NCBI RefSeq assembly: GCF_016745505.1
Contig: NZ_JAERUC010000115.1
Location: 1-39,288 of the forward strand
Reading direction: 5' to 3'
DNA length: 39,288 bases
From: Streptomyces silvae
GTDB taxonomy: Bacteria; Actinomycetota; Actinomycetes; Streptomycetales; Streptomycetaceae
In this document: piece after piece, positions 7,132-14,654 of the stretch
Numbering within the stretch: position 1 is the first letter of the stretch
How the letters are laid out: the number at the start of each line of letters is the position of its first letter
Notes under the pieces: model-generated
Seen by the model: only the letters and a program-made list of their open reading frames with translations
Told to the model about the DNA's origin: nothing
Databases searched by the model: none
Position numbers and translations under genes: made by a program

Positions 7132-7764
7132 TCACCGGGCGGCGCTGCGGCGCAGTGCGTCGGCCGCCCCGCCCCCGGTGCTCAGCGGAACGGGGTCATG
7201 ATCGGTGGTCGTGTCGGCCAGGGCCGAGGGCGTGGACAGCAGCGTCGGCCTGCGGCCACCCCGCCCCTCGCCGAGCACCTGCCAGCCCCCGCGCGTCAGG
7301 GTGATGTAGGCCCCGCAGCGCAGACCGTGCAGCGTGCAGGCGTCCCGCAGCCCCCACATCCACGCCCCGTCCTCCTCCGTCCAACGCTCGTCTCCCTCGC
7401 GGCAGTAGAGCAGGACGGCGGTACGCACCGGAGTGCGGCGGCGCAGATCGTGCGGGATCACCCGACGCAGATGCGCCAGGAGAGCGTTGCGGAACTCCCA
7501 GCCGTCCGTGGCCGCGGTGGACCGCCGGGCGAACGAGGCGCTGGCCGTGAGCCGTTCCTCATGGTCGAGGACCGCGACGACCGCGGTCGCCGGGGTCGGC
7601 CGGTGCCGTGCGTGGAGGCCGCTGACGACCTCGCGCGGACTGCGCAGCAGTGGTATGCCGGCCGCCGCCCACTCGGCCGGTTCGAGCATCCTGGCGACGT
7701 GGTTGACGGAGCCCGCGGACGCCGACAGTGAAGTGGCTGCGGACGGAGCGAATCCGAAGGTCAC
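7132..7764 (-). CDS. Unrecognised actinobacterial protein, possibly a degenerate JAB/RadC-like fold
   Basis: A 210-residue soluble protein, not recognised as a named family. Visible pattern: N-terminal FGFAPSAATSLSASAGSVNHVARMLEPAEWAAAGIPLLRSPREVV, then strand TAVVAVLDHEERLTASASF, a helix NALLAHLRRVI, strand VRTAVLLYCREGDERW, a helix LRDACTLHGLRCG and strand YITLTRGGWQVL. This order resembles RadC/JAB metallopeptidase-like domains, but the HxH...D zinc residues are absent. The C-terminal 40 residues are low complexity. I chose the GTG at 7764, preceded by GGGAGG although at a short 3-nt spacing; a GTG at 7941 is the alternative. It lies downstream of recQ on the same strand, separated by 228 nt. 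Confidence 0.65.
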   Translation of the reverse strand: MTFGFAPSAATSLSASAGSVNHVARMLEPAEWAAAGIPLLRSPREVVSGLHARHRPTPATAVVAVLDHEERLTASASFARRSTAATDGWEFRNALLAHLRRVIPHDLRRRTPVRTAVLLYCREGDERWTEEDGAWMWGLRDACTLHGLRCGAYITLTRGGWQVLGEGRGGRRPTLLSTPSALADTTTDHDPVPLSTGGGAADALRRSAAR

Positions 7765-7992
7765 GGTCCTCCCTTCGCTACGCGCCCACGGTGCGGGCAG
7801 GGTCGAGTGAGGGCGCGCCGCGGCACAGCCCTTCCGGGCCCGCGAAGAGACCGTGCGGGGAGCGACTCCAATTCTTCCTGGCGTATCGGCAGGCGGCAAC
7901 GAGCAATTGGCGCGGGTGACGGGTATCTGACGGAATGACACGGATATCCCTGCCTCTATCCCTGCCCGTTCGACGGTGAACGAAGCCCTCCG

Positions 7993-10164
7993 TCATGCCT
8001 GGACCGCGAGGACCAGCGGAAACACCCCCTCCGCTCCCGCTCGTCGGAGCAGCCGTGCGGCGACTGCGAGGGTCCAGCCCGTGTCGGAGAGATCGTCCAC
8101 GAGCAGGACGGGCCCTCCCGCCGTGGCGAGCGCCTCCGCCAGCGTGTGCTCCACGACGAGGGCCTCGTGCAGCGCCTTCACGCGCTGTGCGCTGTTGGTC
8201 TGGGAGATCCGCAGGTCCTCGCTGCCCGGGGCGTAGGTGACGGTGCCCAGCAGAGGCATCCGGCCGACCTCGGCGATACGGCTGCCGAGCGACTGGACGA
8301 GCTGGGGCCGGCGCCGCGAGGCGACCGTGACCACACCGACCGGCCGCGGGGCCGCGTCCGGGGCCCCGGAGGCCCAGCCGCCCGGGCCCTTCGCCCAGTC
8401 GGTGATGACCGTGACCACCGCGCTCGACACGTCGTCGGGGACGGGGGCGTCCTGCGCCTGCGCCGCGAGCAGCGGCCGGAGCCTGTTGCCCCAGCCGATG
8501 TCGGAGAGCCTGCCGAGCGCCCGGCCGGGCAGGGCCAGCTCACCCGCCGGGATGCGGCCCTTGAGGTCGACCCCCACCGCGGCGAGGCCGGTGGGCCACA
8601 TCTTGCGCGGCTCCACCTCCACCCCCGGCCTGCCGAGCTCCCCACGGGCCCCGTCGAGCGCCGCGGTGGAGACCTTGTCGTCGAACCGTGGGCCCGCGCA
8701 GTTGTCACAGCGTCCGCACGCGGTGGCCTCCTCGTCGTCCAGCTGGCGTCGGAGGAACTCCATGCGGCATCCGGTCCCGGACGCGTAGTCGCGCATGGCC
8801 TGCTGCTCGGCGGCCCGCTGCCGCGCGACCCAGGCGTACCGCTCGGCGTCGTAGACCCACGGTTCACCCGTGGAGATCCATCCGCCCTTCACCCGCTTCA
8901 CCGCACCGTCGACGTCCAGCACCTTGAGCATCGTCTCCAGCCGTGTGCGCCTCAGATCGACCAGAGGCTCCATGGCGGGCAGCGACAGGGGACGTCCGGC
9001 CTGGGCGAGGACGTCCAGCGTCCGGCGGACCTGCTCCTCCGGAGGGAAGGCGACCGAGGCGAAGTACTGCCAGATGGCTTCGTCCTCCTTGCCCGGGAGC
9101 AGCAGGACCTCGGCGTGCTCGACTCCACGCCCCGCGCGCCCGACCTGCTGGTAGTAGGCGATGGGCGAGGACGGCGACCCCACGTGCACGACGAAGCCGA
9201 GGTCGGGCTTGTCGAACCCCATGCCGAGCGCGGACGTGGCGACCAGGGCCTTGACCCGGTTGGCCAGGAGATCGTCCTCGGCCTGCTGCCGGTCGGCGTT
9301 CTCCGTCCGGCCGGTGTACGAGACGACAGGATGCCCGCACTGGCGGAGGTAGGCCGTGATCTCCTCGGCGGCGGCGACCGTGAGCGTGTAGATGATGCCC
9401 GAGCCGGGCAGCTCGCCGAGGTGGTCGCCCAGCCAGGCCAGACGGTGCGCGGCGTTGGGCAGTTGCAGCACCCCGAGGCTGAGGCTCTCCCTGTCCAGCG
9501 GTCCCCGGAGCACCAGCGCGTCCGTCCCCGCCCCGGTGCCGAGCTGATCCGCGACATCCGCGGTCACGCGGGCGTTGGCGGTGGCCGTCGTGGCCAGGAC
9601 GGGGACGCCGGCCGGAAGATCGGCGAGCATCGTCCGCAGCCTGCGGTAGTCCGGCCGGAAATCATGGCCCCAGTCGGAGATGCAGTGGGCTTCGTCGACC
9701 ACCAGCAGACCCGTGGCGGCGGCGAGGCGCGGCAGCACCTGGTCCCGGAAATCGGGGTTGTTCAGCCGCTCGGGACTGACCAGCAGCACGTCCACCTCGC
9801 CCGCCGCCACCTCGGCCTGGACGGTGTCCCACTCCTCGGTGTTGGAGGAGTTGATCGTGCGGGCGCTGATTCCCGCCCTGGCGGCCGCGGCCACCTGGTT
9901 GCGCATCAGGGCGAGCAGCGGCGAGACGATCACCGTGGGCCCGCTGCCCTGGGCGCGCAGCAGCGATGTCGCCACGAAGTACACCGCGGACTTGCCCCAC
10001 CCGGTCCGCTGGACGACCAGTGCTCTGCGCCGGTCGGCGACGAGGGCCTCGATGGCCCGCCACTGGTCCTCGCGCAGCCGGGCGGTGCCGGTGGCGTCCC
10101 CGACCAGACGGGCGAGTACGGAATCGGCCGAGGCCCTGAGCTCTGCGCGGTCTTCGTTGGTCAT
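7993..10164 (-). CDS. recQ: RecQ-family ATP-dependent DNA helicase with C-terminal PRTase-like domain
   Basis: A 723-residue superfamily-2 3'-5' DNA helicase. Visible: Walker A TGWGKS at residues 54-59, DEAHCISDWGHDFRPDYRRL from 157, the arginine-finger motif QQVGRAGRG, and a RecQ zinc-binding cysteine cluster ending CGRCDNC near 480. There is no clear HRDC domain. The last ~200 residues instead look like a ComF-type phosphoribosyltransferase: VGVVTVASRRRPQLVQSLGSRIAEVGRM, and at 686-698 VLLVDDLSDTGWT, which fits the PRPP-binding loop. I recall similar fusions in other Streptomyces RecQ proteins. The ATG at 10164 has GGGGG upstream. Transcribed divergently from the DUF4192 gene, with a DnaA-box palindrome in between. 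Confidence 0.9.
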   Translation of the reverse strand: MTNEDRAELRASADSVLARLVGDATGTARLREDQWRAIEALVADRRRALVVQRTGWGKSAVYFVATSLLRAQGSGPTVIVSPLLALMRNQVAAAARAGISARTINSSNTEEWDTVQAEVAAGEVDVLLVSPERLNNPDFRDQVLPRLAAATGLLVVDEAHCISDWGHDFRPDYRRLRTMLADLPAGVPVLATTATANARVTADVADQLGTGAGTDALVLRGPLDRESLSLGVLQLPNAAHRLAWLGDHLGELPGSGIIYTLTVAAAEEITAYLRQCGHPVVSYTGRTENADRQQAEDDLLANRVKALVATSALGMGFDKPDLGFVVHVGSPSSPIAYYQQVGRAGRGVEHAEVLLLPGKEDEAIWQYFASVAFPPEEQVRRTLDVLAQAGRPLSLPAMEPLVDLRRTRLETMLKVLDVDGAVKRVKGGWISTGEPWVYDAERYAWVARQRAAEQQAMRDYASGTGCRMEFLRRQLDDEEATACGRCDNCAGPRFDDKVSTAALDGARGELGRPGVEVEPRKMWPTGLAAVGVDLKGRIPAGELALPGRALGRLSDIGWGNRLRPLLAAQAQDAPVPDDVSSAVVTVITDWAKGPGGWASGAPDAAPRPVGVVTVASRRRPQLVQSLGSRIAEVGRMPLLGTVTYAPGSEDLRISQTNSAQRVKALHEALVVEHTLAEALATAGGPVLLVDDLSDTGWTLAVAARLLRRAGAEGVFPLVLAVQA

Positions 10165-10213
10165 GCCCCCATGCAACCCGATGCCTCCGACAAACCGCGA
10201 ACGGCGGACCGTG

Positions 10214-10239
10214 CCTGTGGATAACCAGTTATCCACAGG
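10214..10239. promoter_or_regulatory. Palindrome of two inverted TTATCCACA (DnaA-type) boxes
   Basis: Arms CCTGTGGATAAC (10214-10225) and GTTATCCACAGG (10228-10239) are perfect inverted repeats around a CA centre. Each arm contains the canonical nine-base DnaA box TTATCCACA. The element is 50 nt upstream of recQ and 38 nt upstream of the DUF4192 gene, within the promoter zone of both. Confidence 0.7.
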
Positions 10240-10276
10240 GGTCGCGGAAATCGGCGGCTCGCGGGACCGTCATGCC

Positions 10277-11677
10277 ATGAACAAGCACGACGAATCCACC
10301 GGACCGTCCGAGTCGCAGCAGGTCACCCTGCGGGGCCCCGCCGAACTCGCCGATGCCCTTCCGTACCTGATGGGTTTCCATCCGAACGACAGCGTGGTCA
10401 TGGTGGCCCTGCACGGCGGCCGCGGCCGCTTCGGGGGCCGGCTCAGGCTGGGGATCCCACCCGAGCCCGAGGAATGGGCGCCGGTCGCCGACCAGCTGGC
10501 GCGCAGCCTGATCGTGGGAAGCGAGAAGCGCGAATCCCGCCCCGACGCGATCGTCGTCTTCCTCTGCCAGGACCCGGCCGAGGGGGAGAGCCCCGCGCAG
10601 ACCATGGAGCGGCTGAGGCCACTCGCGCAGCACCTGCGTACGGCCTGCGGTGCGCTGGACGTTCCCGTACTGGAGGCCCTCTGCATTTCCGACGGCCGTT
10701 ACTGGTCCTACTGCTGCCCGGACGAGCGCTGCTGTCCGCCCGAGGGCAATCCACTGGCGCTCCCGGGGACCACGGTGATGGCGGCCGCTGCGGCGTACGC
10801 CGGTGTCCAGGTGCGGGGCTCGCTGCGGGACATGGAGGCGCGGCTCATGCCATGGGGCTCCTCCGCGGCGGCGCGGGAGCAGGAGCGGGCGCTGGATTCG
10901 GCCGGTGCCGTTCTGGTGTCCCGCATCCTCGATGCCGACGGGCGCGGTGAGGTGTCGCGAGACACTCTGGCGCTCGCGTACGACCTCATGAAACGCCTCG
11001 GTGACGCCCCGGCCCCCGGGGCCGCGGGGACGGACGGCGGGGATGACGGCCTGATCTCACCCGACGAGGCGGCAGCCGTGATTCTGGGCCTCCAGGACCG
11101 TGAGACCAGGGACCGGGCCGCCGAGTGGATGGAGGGCCCTGAGGCCGGGACGGCGCTGCGGCTGTGGAGCGCGCTCGCCCGCCGGTGCGTCGGCCCCTAC
11201 GTGGAACACGCCGCGGCGCCGCTCACGCTGGCCGCCTGGGTCTCCTGGTCCACCGACGACGAGGCGGGAGCCAGGGTGGCACTGGGGCTCGCCCTGCGGG
11301 CCGATCCCGACTACACGTTCGCTCAGCTGCTGCACCAGGCGTGCAACCAGGGCCTGGATCCGGAAACGCTGCGTCGCTGTCTGCGTGGGGAGCGCACCCT
11401 TCGCGAGCGCGGTGGCGACGGGGGCTCTCCGGAACACACGGCCCGGAGCGCGGAGCGACGGAGCGCGCCTCGGGCGCCGCGCACTCCGGCGCCGAGGCGT
11501 AAGCGGAGGACGGCTGACCGGCCGGCACCGGAGGCCGCGTCCCGCCCGGGCTCCGTGTCCCGTCCGGGCGCGGCCCCTCGACCGGGTGCGGCCCCTTCAC
11601 CGGGCAAGGCGGCGAGCCGGGGCGGGGCCCGTGACATCAGGCGGCCGGGGCCCCGAGGCGCCAGGAGCCGCGACTGA
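10277..11677 (+). CDS. DUF4192 domain protein
   Basis: A 466-residue actinobacterial DUF4192 protein. The signature is at the N-terminus: VTLRGPAELADALPYLMGFHPNDSVVMVALHG, followed by VVFLCQDPAEG, a helix ending LRTACGALDVPVLEALCISDGRYWSYCC and, later, AAWVSWSTDDEAGARVALGLALRADPDYTFAQLL. A cysteine cluster (YCCPDERCCPPEGNP, about residues 150-164) is a possible metal or disulfide site. Residues from about 385 are a basic Arg/Pro/Ala-rich tail, likely disordered and perhaps nucleic-acid-binding. The ATG at 10277 was taken because the homology block begins 15 residues later; no Shine-Dalgarno is obvious. The function of the family is unknown. Divergent from recQ. Confidence 0.85.
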   Translation: MNKHDESTGPSESQQVTLRGPAELADALPYLMGFHPNDSVVMVALHGGRGRFGGRLRLGIPPEPEEWAPVADQLARSLIVGSEKRESRPDAIVVFLCQDPAEGESPAQTMERLRPLAQHLRTACGALDVPVLEALCISDGRYWSYCCPDERCCPPEGNPLALPGTTVMAAAAAYAGVQVRGSLRDMEARLMPWGSSAAAREQERALDSAGAVLVSRILDADGRGEVSRDTLALAYDLMKRLGDAPAPGAAGTDGGDDGLISPDEAAAVILGLQDRETRDRAAEWMEGPEAGTALRLWSALARRCVGPYVEHAAAPLTLAAWVSWSTDDEAGARVALGLALRADPDYTFAQLLHQACNQGLDPETLRRCLRGERTLRERGGDGGSPEHTARSAERRSAPRAPRTPAPRRKRRTADRPAPEAASRPGSVSRPGAAPRPGAAPSPGKAASRGGARDIRRPGPRGARSRD

Positions 11678-11810
11678 CGTGCTCCCGGGCGGGACGCGCT
11701 CCCGGGCGGGCGGAAGCACTTCCGTGCGCCGACCCCGCCGGACAGGGAGGAAGTGGTGCAGCGCGTGGAACGGGTGTGGCGAAGGGAGTGTTTATCGTCA
11801 GGAAGACGAC

Positions 11811-11816
11811 TATGAT
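11811..11816 (+). promoter_or_regulatory. Candidate -10 box, leaderless start of the Nudix gene
   Basis: TATGAT, a near-consensus -10 hexamer, lies 6 nt before the ATG at 11823 and no ribosome binding site intervenes. Confidence 0.55.
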
Positions 11817-11822
11817 TTCGGC

Positions 11823-12587
11823 ATGCCGCCCTACGACCCGTCGACCTTCCCGCCCTTCGCTGTCACCGTCGACCTGGTTGTCCTCACGGTGCGACGTCAC
11901 GCCCTCTGCGCGTTGGTGGTCCGCCGTGGCGAAACGCCGTTCCAGGGGCGGTGGGCGCTACCGGGCGGATTCGTCAGGGCCGACGAGGATCTCGGTGCGG
12001 CGGCAGCGCGGGAACTCGTCGAGGAGACCGGGCTCTGCGCACACGACCCGGTGGCCCCCGCCGTCGGGAACGGTGCCCATCTCGAACAGCTGGCCACGTA
12101 CGGCGATCCGGGGCGCGACCCCCGGATGCGGGTCGTCAGCGTCGCGCACCTCGCGCTGGCGCCCGACCTCCCGGCCCCGCGAGCGGGCGGGGACGCGAAC
12201 AGCGCCCGCTGGGCATCGGTCGAGGACCTCCTCGGTCCGGGCGGCGGCTACACCCGCGACGGGGAGCAGTCGGCGCCACTGGCCTTCGACCACGCGAAGA
12301 TCCTCGACGACGGGGTGGAGCGGGCCCGCTCGAAGATCGAATACTCCTCGCTGGCCACGGCGTTCTGCCCGCCGGAGTTCACGGTCGGCGAGCTGCGCAG
12401 GGTGTACGAGGCTGTGTGGGGTGTGGTCCTGGACCCCCGGAATTTCCACCGCAAGGTCACGGGCACGCCCGGCTTCCTGGTGCCGTCCGGGGGGACCACC
12501 ACACGGCAGGGAGGCCGCCCCGCGCAGCTGTTCCGGGCCGGAGCGGCGACCGTGCTCAACCCCCCGATGCTGCGGCCGGAGGTCTGA
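11823..12587 (+). CDS. Nudix hydrolase-domain protein with NrtR-like winged helix
   Basis: A 254-residue two-domain protein. Residues 12-150 are a Nudix fold with a perfect Nudix box at 49-71 (G49, E55, R63-E64, E67-E68, G70), so Mg2+-dependent pyrophosphohydrolysis of ADP-ribose or a similar substrate is possible. Residues 165-225 (KIEYSSLATAFCPPEFTVGELRRVYEAVWGVVLDPRNFHRKVTGTPGFL) match the winged-helix part of the NrtR family, Nudix-related regulators of NAD metabolism that sense ADP-ribose. NrtR proteins often have a spoiled Nudix box, whereas this box is intact, so it may be an enzyme, a regulator or both. The frame is open upstream to 11100, but the ATG at 11823 has the -10 box. Confidence 0.88.
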   Translation: MPPYDPSTFPPFAVTVDLVVLTVRRHALCALVVRRGETPFQGRWALPGGFVRADEDLGAAAARELVEETGLCAHDPVAPAVGNGAHLEQLATYGDPGRDPRMRVVSVAHLALAPDLPAPRAGGDANSARWASVEDLLGPGGGYTRDGEQSAPLAFDHAKILDDGVERARSKIEYSSLATAFCPPEFTVGELRRVYEAVWGVVLDPRNFHRKVTGTPGFLVPSGGTTTRQGGRPAQLFRAGAATVLNPPMLRPEV

Positions 12588-12599
12588 GAGGGGCCCCGA

Positions 12600-12639
12600 C
12601 CGTGGGCCCGTCCGGCGTGCGTGCGCGGAACGCCCACGG
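12600..12639 (+). terminator. Hairpin after the Nudix gene
   Basis: CCGTGGGC (12600-12607) and GCCCACGG (12632-12639) form a perfect outer stem, with a partially paired 24-nt interior. Located 13 nt after the stop codon; no T-run. Confidence 0.5.
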
Positions 12640-12733
12640 AAGCACCGTTGCGCAAAAAGTCTGAAATGTCGCGTTATCTTGCTGGGGTACTCCACCCTGC
12701 CGCCGAGCGGTCTCACCCTCAGCGAGAGAAGCG

Positions 12734-14494
12734 ATGCTCCAGGCCATCGGACTCACCAGCACCCCCCACCGCGACCGTCCGCCCGTCGTGGACGACCTGA
12801 CCTTCGAAGCCCCGCCCGGCAGCGTCACCGCGCTCCTCGGCGCACCCGGCTCCGGCAAGACGACGGCCCTCCGCTTGATGCTCGAACTCGAAGGCGGCAG
12901 GGGCGTCACCTACTTCAAGGGCCGCCCGCTGCACCGCATCGGCCACCCCGCCCGGGAGGTCGGGGTGTTGCTCGGGGACGTGCCGGGGCATCCCGCGCGC
13001 ACCGCGCGCGGTCAGCTCCGCATGCTCTGCGCCGCAGCGGGAGTTCCCGCCTCGCGAGCCGATGAACTGCTCGAGGTCGTCGGTCTCGCAGGACTGGGTG
13101 ACCAGCGCCTCGGAACGCTCTCGGCCGGAATGGACCGGCGGCTCGGCCTCGCCTCGGCGCTTCTCGGCGATCCCCATACTCTCGTGCTCGACGAGCCCAC
13201 CGAGGGTCTCTCGCCCCGTGAGAGGAGCTGGCTCCACGGTCTGCTCCGCGCGCACGCGGCCCAGGGCGGCACGGTCCTGCACGCGACCGGCGACCCCAAG
13301 GAGGCCGCTCGCGCGGCCGACCGCGTGGTCACCATCGACGAGGGGCGCCTCGTCGCCGACCAGGACGTCGCCGACTTCTCGCGGACCCGCCTGCGGCCCC
13401 GGGTCGCCGTGCGGACCCCGCACGCGGCCCGGCTGGCCGCCGTGCTGAGCCGGGAGGCCCGTGCGGCCCAGCGCTCCGTCGAGGTGGTCGCCGAGGACGG
13501 CAGCCGGCTGTCGGTGTACGGCAGCAGTTGCGCGGAGGTCGGGGACACGGCGTACCGGCACGGCCTGCCCGTCCATCAACTCGCGGACGAGACGGGGGAC
13601 GCAGGCCCGGTGGCCGCCCCGGCCCGTGGCACGGGTGATGTTCCAGTGAGGACGGTCCTGCCGGGGCCCGCCTCGGCGGTGGCGATCTCGAAGCTGCCCC
13701 CGCCGATCCCCGTACGCCCGGCCCGGGGTCCGCTCAGGCCCCTGCGGTACGAACTGCGCCGTCTGTTCGGCGTCAGGACAACCGCCCTGATCATGGTGGC
13801 CGTTCTGGTCGTCTCGGCAGCCGTCTCCGTGCTGCTGGCGCGTTCCGGCAAGGTGCCTCTGCCGGATCTGCTGGTCGCCTGGCCGGACCTGCTGCCGCTA
13901 CCGCCCGCCGCGTTCGCCGCAGGGCTGCTGGGTGCGCTCGCCTTCGGCGACGAGTTCCGGTACCCGGCGCTCGCCGCCGGCCGGGGGACGGTCCCGCGCC
14001 GTCTCGGTCTCCTCATGGCCAAGCTGGTCGTCTCCGCAGGCGTGGCGCTGCTGATCGCCCTGCTCTCCGTACTGGCGGACGCCGAAGCTCTGCGTCTCGT
14101 GTACGGCGGCGACTTGGTGGCGGTACCGGAGAACGCGCCGCAGCTCGCGGCGAGTTGGGCGGGCCTGTCGGTCGGGTGCGCCTGGGCAGGGCTGCTGGGG
14201 GCCGGTGTGTTCCGGCTGACGGCCGCCGGCGTCGCGGCCGTACTGGCGGTTCCGGTCCTTGTCGTGCCGCTGATGCAGAAGCTTCTCGCGGGGCCGTCCG
14301 CCCGTTCGATCACCGGACTGCCGGGCCGGCTGCGTGAACTGGGCTGGGCGCAGTGGCCGTACGAGACGGACCGCTTGGCCATGGCCGCCGTGCGGGTCGT
14401 GGCTCAACCCGTGGGGTTGGCGCTTTCCTTGTCGTTGTCTGCCTTGATCTGCGCGTATGTGTTCACCAGCCTTCGGGGAAGAGCTCGTTGGTGA
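12734..14494 (+). CDS. ABC transporter, ATPase fused to membrane domain
   Basis: A 586-residue fusion. The N-terminal ATPase (about 1-220) has Walker A GAPGSGKTT at 36-44, signature LSAGM at 129-133 and Walker B LVLDEP at 150-155. The H-loop, normally SSH before the conserved Glu, reads ATG here, so the switch histidine is replaced by Gly186. A linker (about 220-345) contains a regulatory-like RVAVRTPHAARLAAVL segment. About six hydrophobic helices from 355 to 582 form an ABC-2-type permease half. The substrate is unknown. The ATG at 12734 follows a weak GAGAGA. It ends 160 nt upstream of whiH and, from memory, an ABC gene occupies the same position in S. coelicolor. Confidence 0.85.
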   Translation: MLQAIGLTSTPHRDRPPVVDDLTFEAPPGSVTALLGAPGSGKTTALRLMLELEGGRGVTYFKGRPLHRIGHPAREVGVLLGDVPGHPARTARGQLRMLCAAAGVPASRADELLEVVGLAGLGDQRLGTLSAGMDRRLGLASALLGDPHTLVLDEPTEGLSPRERSWLHGLLRAHAAQGGTVLHATGDPKEAARAADRVVTIDEGRLVADQDVADFSRTRLRPRVAVRTPHAARLAAVLSREARAAQRSVEVVAEDGSRLSVYGSSCAEVGDTAYRHGLPVHQLADETGDAGPVAAPARGTGDVPVRTVLPGPASAVAISKLPPPIPVRPARGPLRPLRYELRRLFGVRTTALIMVAVLVVSAAVSVLLARSGKVPLPDLLVAWPDLLPLPPAAFAAGLLGALAFGDEFRYPALAAGRGTVPRRLGLLMAKLVVSAGVALLIALLSVLADAEALRLVYGGDLVAVPENAPQLAASWAGLSVGCAWAGLLGAGVFRLTAAGVAAVLAVPVLVVPLMQKLLAGPSARSITGLPGRLRELGWAQWPYETDRLAMAAVRVVAQPVGLALSLSLSALICAYVFTSLRGRARW

Positions 14495-14536
14495 TCGTTT
14501 CGCCTGAGCTCAAGGGCTACTTACGGACAACTCCCC

Positions 14537-14562
14537 TGAAAGAGCATGATTTCTACCGATAA
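14537..14562 (+). promoter_or_regulatory. Probable sigma-WhiG promoter of whiH
   Basis: ACCGATAA at 14555-14562 is one base from the sigma-WhiG/sigma-28 -10 consensus GCCGATAA. TGAAAG at 14537 gives a weak TAAA-like -35 at roughly the expected distance. In S. coelicolor whiH is a known WhiG target. The leader to the GTG would be about 85 nt. Confidence 0.65.
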
Positions 14563-14654
14563 CGCGTCAATTGAGGGGCGGGTGCCGATCACCCTTTCGT
14601 GTGCTTTTCAGCAAAGACCTCAAGGGCCGGGTGAGCCGCGCCGACAAAGGATGC

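Noticed and set aside
8146..10224. A 692-residue plus-strand frame opposite recQ
   Set aside because: The helicase motifs on the minus strand are unmistakable, so this frame is a shadow.
9680..10276. Upstream extension of the DUF4192 protein to 9680
   Set aside because: The extension lies opposite recQ coding sequence and crosses the palindromic DnaA-box promoter region; the family pattern starts after the ATG at 10277.
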